Assembly (NCBI GenBank): GCA_937890355.1
Contig: CALACW010000101.1
Span: 1-27,084, forward strand
Length of the DNA: 27,084 nucleotides
Reading direction: 5' to 3'
DNA from: CALACW01 sp002431305
GTDB taxonomy: Bacteria; Bacillota; Clostridia; Oscillospirales; Acutalibacteraceae
The stretch's first letter is position 1, and every line of letters starts with the position of its first letter. The notes beneath the pieces are model-generated. The model worked only from the letters and a program-made list of their open reading frames with translations. It was not told the origin of the DNA and ran no database searches. Made by a program: the position numbers and the translations under genes. Shown one piece after another: positions 24,024 through 27,084 of this stretch.

Positions 24024-24896
24024 ATGCCACTTACAAAAGCGGAATGGCTCGCTCTCGAGAAAAAAGCGAACGAGCTTCGTAACCTCTGCCTCGACACTAC
24101 ATACTGGGCAGGAAGCGGACACATCGGCGGCGGACTCAGCGTTATGGATATTCTCACCGTACTTTACTATAAGTATATGAATATCAAGGTTGAGGACCCA
24201 AAATGGGACGACCGCGACAGATTTATCCTTTCAAAGGGTCATGCGGGTATTGCATACGCGCCCGTTCTCTGTGATAAGGGATTCAACGATAAGGAAATGC
24301 TCAAGACTTTCAACCTTTCGGGTTCTAAGATGGGTATGCATCTCGACTCAAACAAGGTTGTCGGCGTTGACGCTTCCACCGGTTCACTCGGTCATGGCTT
24401 GTCTATTGCAGTCGGAACCGCTCTTGCCGCAAGACTTCTCGGCAAGGATTATAAGACTTACGTGGTTCTCGGCGACGGTGAATGCGACGAGGGTTCAAAC
24501 TGGGAAGCGGCTATGTCTGCATCTCATTATAAAGTAACCAACATGATAAGCTTCGTTGACCGCAACAAGTGTATGATCGACGGCAGAACCGAGGACGTTA
24601 TGAAACTCGAGCCGTTCTGTGATAAATGGACAGCTTTCGGTTTCATTGTAAAGGAAATCGACGGTAATAATATTAAAGAGCTTTGCGAGGCTATTGACTT
24701 TGCTCTTGAGAATAAGACTGACAAGCCCGTAATGATCGTATGCAACACCCTTAAGGGATGCGGTATCGACTTTATCGAGGATAATTATCTCTGGCATTAC
24801 GGCGCATTTGACGACGAGAAATATCAGAAGGCTAAGGACGCTCTTGCAGCTTCCTACGCAAAGCGTGTTGCTCGCGCAGAAAAGGAGGGCGTTTAA
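24024..24896 (+). CDS. Transketolase-like protein, N-terminal (TPP pyrophosphate-binding) subunit
   Basis: A 290-aa half of a split transketolase. The TPP/Mg motif is GDGECDEGSNWEAA (150-163) ending at Asn181. Histidines matching the transketolase active site are present: SGHIGGG (His33), LSKGH (His73), GMHLD (His106) and LWHYGAF near the end. The body resembles split transketolases found in polysaccharide and secondary-metabolite loci (IDGRTEDVMKLEPF) as much as pentose-phosphate ones. ATG 24024 is chosen because GGAGG lies 9 nt before it; the open frame reaches back to 23964 without another ribosome site. The partner subunit follows after 3 nt. Together they should move a two-carbon ketol unit to an aldehyde acceptor. 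Confidence 0.9.
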   Translation: MPLTKAEWLALEKKANELRNLCLDTTYWAGSGHIGGGLSVMDILTVLYYKYMNIKVEDPKWDDRDRFILSKGHAGIAYAPVLCDKGFNDKEMLKTFNLSGSKMGMHLDSNKVVGVDASTGSLGHGLSIAVGTALAARLLGKDYKTYVVLGDGECDEGSNWEAAMSASHYKVTNMISFVDRNKCMIDGRTEDVMKLEPFCDKWTAFGFIVKEIDGNNIKELCEAIDFALENKTDKPVMIVCNTLKGCGIDFIEDNYLWHYGAFDDEKYQKAKDALAASYAKRVARAEKEGV

Positions 24897-24899
24897 GTT

Positions 24900-25910
24900 A
24901 TGGCAGGCGGAATGACATATACTGCGGTTGAATCCGAATCCTTACAGACCGCTGAAATTTACGGTAAAGCACTTGTTGAATTGGGCGAAAAGCATCCTGA
25001 GGTTGTAGCTCTTACCGCTGACCTCGGCAAGTCAACGAAAATCGGCGAATTTCAGAAGAAGTTCCCCGACAGATTCTTTAACGTCGGTATTGCAGAACAG
25101 AACATGTTCGGCATAGCTGCCGGTATGGCGAGAGCGGGTCTTACTCCCTTCCTTTCGACATTCTCACAGTTCGCTTCTTTAAGAGCTGCCGATCAGCTTT
25201 CTACCGACCTTTGCTATCAGAATGTTAACGCTAAGGTTATAGCTACTCATTCGGGTACGTCTTTCGGTCAGGCAGGTTCTACGCATCACGCTATTTCGGA
25301 TCTGGCTGTTACAAGATCTATTCCTAATCTTACCGTTATCTGCCCCGCAGACGGTATTGAGACATACAATGCAGTTATGGCTGCTTATGAGACTCCCGGT
25401 CCGTTCTATATCAGAATTAACCGCGGATTCGACCGTACTCTTTACAAAGACGGAAACTACGGTTTCGAAATCGGCAAGGCTGTCGAGGTTCACGAGGGTA
25501 CCGACCTTACGATTATCGCATGCGGTTCCTGCGTATTTCAGGCTGTTCAGGCTGCCGACTTTCTTGATAAGGCTGACGGCTTAAAGATCAGAGTTATTGA
25601 TATGCACACCATTAAGCCTATCGACCGCGACGCTATCGTTAAGGCTGTTATGGATACCAGACGTATTATTACGGTTGAGGATCATAACGTTCTCGGCGGT
25701 CTCGGCTCCGCTGTCGCTGAGGTTGTCGTTGAGTCCGGTAAGGGCTGCGCATTCAGGAAGCTCGGTGTGCCCGATAAGTTTGCTCCCATCGGTCTCCATG
25801 AGGATATTATGTCTGAGCTCGGCATCGACGCAAACGGCATCATAGAGGCTGTTCGTGAAGTAATGCACGCAGACTTTGAACTTGACGAAGATTGGGACGA
25901 CGAGATGTAA
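24900..25910 (+). CDS. Transketolase-like protein, C-terminal (pyrimidine-binding) subunit
   Basis: A 336-aa partner half. The TPP-activating Glu66 is in NVGIAEQNMFGIAAGMA; THSG (His117) and STHHA (His129) match active-site histidines, and RINRG (Arg175) matches a phosphate-binding Arg. Aligned by eye to E. coli TktA, the Asp469 position in the E-D-G block is Ala125 (GQAGSTHH), and the Arg358 position is Ala18 (QTAEIYG, where the family usually has TRDAYG). Both changes are discussed in the findings. Residues 190-320 form the C-terminal transketolase domain, and the tail is very acidic (DELDEDWDDE-like). Its ribosome site AAGGAGG lies inside the end of the N-subunit gene, so the two are coupled. 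Confidence 0.9.
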   Translation: MAGGMTYTAVESESLQTAEIYGKALVELGEKHPEVVALTADLGKSTKIGEFQKKFPDRFFNVGIAEQNMFGIAAGMARAGLTPFLSTFSQFASLRAADQLSTDLCYQNVNAKVIATHSGTSFGQAGSTHHAISDLAVTRSIPNLTVICPADGIETYNAVMAAYETPGPFYIRINRGFDRTLYKDGNYGFEIGKAVEVHEGTDLTIIACGSCVFQAVQAADFLDKADGLKIRVIDMHTIKPIDRDAIVKAVMDTRRIITVEDHNVLGGLGSAVAEVVVESGKGCAFRKLGVPDKFAPIGLHEDIMSELGIDANGIIEAVREVMHADFELDEDWDDEM

Positions 25911-25957
25911 TAAGCCGTTGAGGCTGTTCATTTCGTCCGGGAAAGGATTGAAATATT

Positions 25958-26764
25958 ATGGCATCACAGGAAGCCCTTTATACTAATAAAATATTCCTCT
26001 GCGGCGCGCTTCCTCTTTTAAAGACTATCGTAGCGGACATTCCGAGTCTTTCAAAGAAGTTCAGAGCGGTTCACTGTATTTATCAGGTAAGCGCTCTTGA
26101 TCCCGATGCGCCCGGCGGAAAGTACGCCACTCATTTTCAGGTTAACTGCGACGAGTGGATTGTACATGCAAACAAGGTTGACCCCAAGCCCTATATCGAC
26201 CTCGAGTTCAAGAGCGTAGACGCTATGAACGCGTTCTTCAAGGGCAAGATCAGCCCCGCTACTCTTCCTAAAATGAAGGGTATATGCAAGCATCCCGGTG
26301 AGTTTGTTGCATTTCTTACGGCTTTGCTTAAAATGGCAAACCTGCTCGGTATGACGACTATCCCAGAGGATGAAGCAACTAAGAGACTGCTCGTTAAGTG
26401 CTATTTTTATCTGCTGTCTACCGGTATCAGTACACTTAATAAGATGGGTCACGAGAAGGTACACGGCTGGGCGTTAAAGAGCCCCGACCGTGTTTATGCG
26501 TGGGCTGTCGAGGGCGAGCCGAGCGTTTCGGCATACCTCAGAGTTAAGGCAGGTAAAACCAAAGCCGGTAAGGGCGAGTACAAGAGAGCTATGCCGTTCT
26601 TCACCATGAAGTTCGACAGCCTTGATTCCGCACTCGGTATACTTATGTCTATCGACGACATGCTCGAGTCTACCAGACAGGGTAAACTCATCATGGAGGG
26701 CGCACCCGAATTCGGCGCGCAGATAGGCGAGTATATGATGCTCGTCGGCGGACTGGCTAAATAA
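25958..26764 (+). CDS. Tandem SCP2-like protein, second of two in the cluster
   Basis: A 268-aa soluble protein with the same plan as the first SCP2-like protein. The N-half has YATHFQVNCDEWIVHA then YIDLEFKSVDAMNAFFKGKI and a hydrophobic helix (about 115-131). The C-half has SVSAYLRVKAGK, MPFFTMKFDSLDSALGILMS, GKLIMEGAPE and a final helix. The two proteins appear to be distant paralogues, this one having a longer N-terminus and a Lys/Gly loop (GKTKAGKGEYKR). Likely a hydrophobic-ligand carrier working with the cluster's enzymes (inference). AAAGGA precedes the ATG. It is the last gene before a strong terminator. Confidence 0.72.
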   Translation: MASQEALYTNKIFLCGALPLLKTIVADIPSLSKKFRAVHCIYQVSALDPDAPGGKYATHFQVNCDEWIVHANKVDPKPYIDLEFKSVDAMNAFFKGKISPATLPKMKGICKHPGEFVAFLTALLKMANLLGMTTIPEDEATKRLLVKCYFYLLSTGISTLNKMGHEKVHGWALKSPDRVYAWAVEGEPSVSAYLRVKAGKTKAGKGEYKRAMPFFTMKFDSLDSALGILMSIDDMLESTRQGKLIMEGAPEFGAQIGEYMMLVGGLAK

Positions 26765-26774
26765 TCGTATAATT

Positions 26775-26817
26775 AAACACCGTAATCTGTTTTGTGCAGG
26801 TTACGGTGTTTTTTTTG
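26775..26817 (+). terminator. Intrinsic terminator of the cluster
   Basis: AAACACCGTAA (26775-26785) pairs perfectly with TTACGGTGTTT (26801-26811), 15-nt loop, and a T-run to 26816. It lies 10 nt past the last stop codon. Confidence 0.95.
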
Positions 26818-26857
26818 CATTTTCATAATTGTAAATTTATGAAATAAAATATTAATA

Positions 26858-26886
26858 TTGACTTTTTGAAAGAAATATTATACAAT
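26858..26886 (+). promoter_or_regulatory. Promoter of the terminal structured element
   Basis: TTGACT (26858-26863), 17-nt spacer, TACAAT (26881-26886). The expected start, 7 nt downstream, is 26893, exactly the first base of the left complementary arm. Confidence 0.65.
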
Positions 26887-26892
26887 AAAAAA

Positions 26893-27081
26893 GCCAAACT
26901 AACTTAATATCAAAAAACAGTGAAACTCTTTTTTATTTTAAGGGTTATATTTGTGCAGTATTTCGTAGTATTTTCTTGAAAACTATGAATTTGATAAAAA
27001 TGCAGATTCTACTCGGTTTTCAGGAAAAATGCAGGACAGATATAATTTTGTTTTCATTGTTTTTGATAGAGTTAGTTTGGC
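26893..27081 (+). ncRNA. Candidate 189-nt structured RNA with paired ends (or MITE)
   Basis: The first 34 nt (26893-26926) and last 32 nt (27050-27081) are complementary: 12 bp perfect (GCCAAACTAACT with AGTTAGTTTGGC), then ATCAAAAA and GTGAAAC blocks with small bulges. Inside, TTATATTTGT (26945-26954) pairs with ACAGATATAA (27036-27045) with one G-U. Two hairpins lie within: TTTTC/GAAAA near 26970-26983 and 27017-27028. With a promoter starting at the first paired base, a structured RNA is the best reading. Size and paired ends recall 6S RNA, but I cannot match conserved bases. A MITE is the alternative. No coding frame of note lies in 26,765-27,084. Confidence 0.5.
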
Positions 27082-27084
27082 GAC

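Overview
The window looks like chromosome from a gut-type Clostridia (Bacillota), probably an Oscillospirales/Ruminococcaceae-like lineage. The signs are strong GGAGG ribosome sites, several well-supported TTG starts, sigma-A promoters with 17-nt spacers, a Gram-positive-style rpmH-rnpA-yidD-yidC-jag cluster, an IS1182-type transposase remnant and a split transketolase. The genus is not determinable by eye.

Left part (1-9,479): the 5' tip of a leftward gene and a divergent PHP-phosphoesterase gene; murC; a long leftward XRE-type regulator of unknown effector; a leftward prfC-rhaA pair; a leftward membrane-anchored GH25 muramidase; and a rightward membrane-anchored extracellular protein of unknown function. 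The prfC/GH25 gap holds an exact 30-bp direct repeat.

Middle (9,480-18,412): a yaiI-type gene, then cysE-cysS overlapping by ATGA. Next come a short promoter-structured RNA-terminator unit, a decayed IS1182-family transposase, a leftward tRNA-Leu(CAG) with consensus promoter and intrinsic terminator, a large leftward GH38 alpha-mannosidase, a HAD-IB phosphatase with a leaderless-looking promoter, and a leftward AI-2E-type transporter.

Right part (18,413-27,084): rpmH, rnpA, yidD, yidC and jag are in canonical order, but jag is followed by a terminator and then by an unusual five-gene cluster rather than mnmE. The cluster runs: tandem SCP2-like protein, class III PLP aminotransferase, transketolase N-half, transketolase C-half, second tandem SCP2-like protein. 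It has a strong promoter flanked by palindromes, an internal promoter, and a strong terminator. The transketolase C-half keeps its catalytic Glu and His residues. By eye it has lost the Asp that reads the acceptor hydroxyl and one phosphate-binding Arg. With two putative lipid-binding proteins around it, I infer that the cluster may transfer a two-carbon ketol to a hydrophobic aldehyde and then aminate the product, giving a 2-amino-1,3-diol (sphingoid-like) lipid or similar metabolite. This is a hypothesis, not an assignment.

After the terminator, a sigma-A promoter fires into a 189-nt element whose first and last ~32 nt are complementary and which has further nested pairing. It is best read as an unassigned structured RNA (6S-like architecture is one option) or, alternatively, a MITE.
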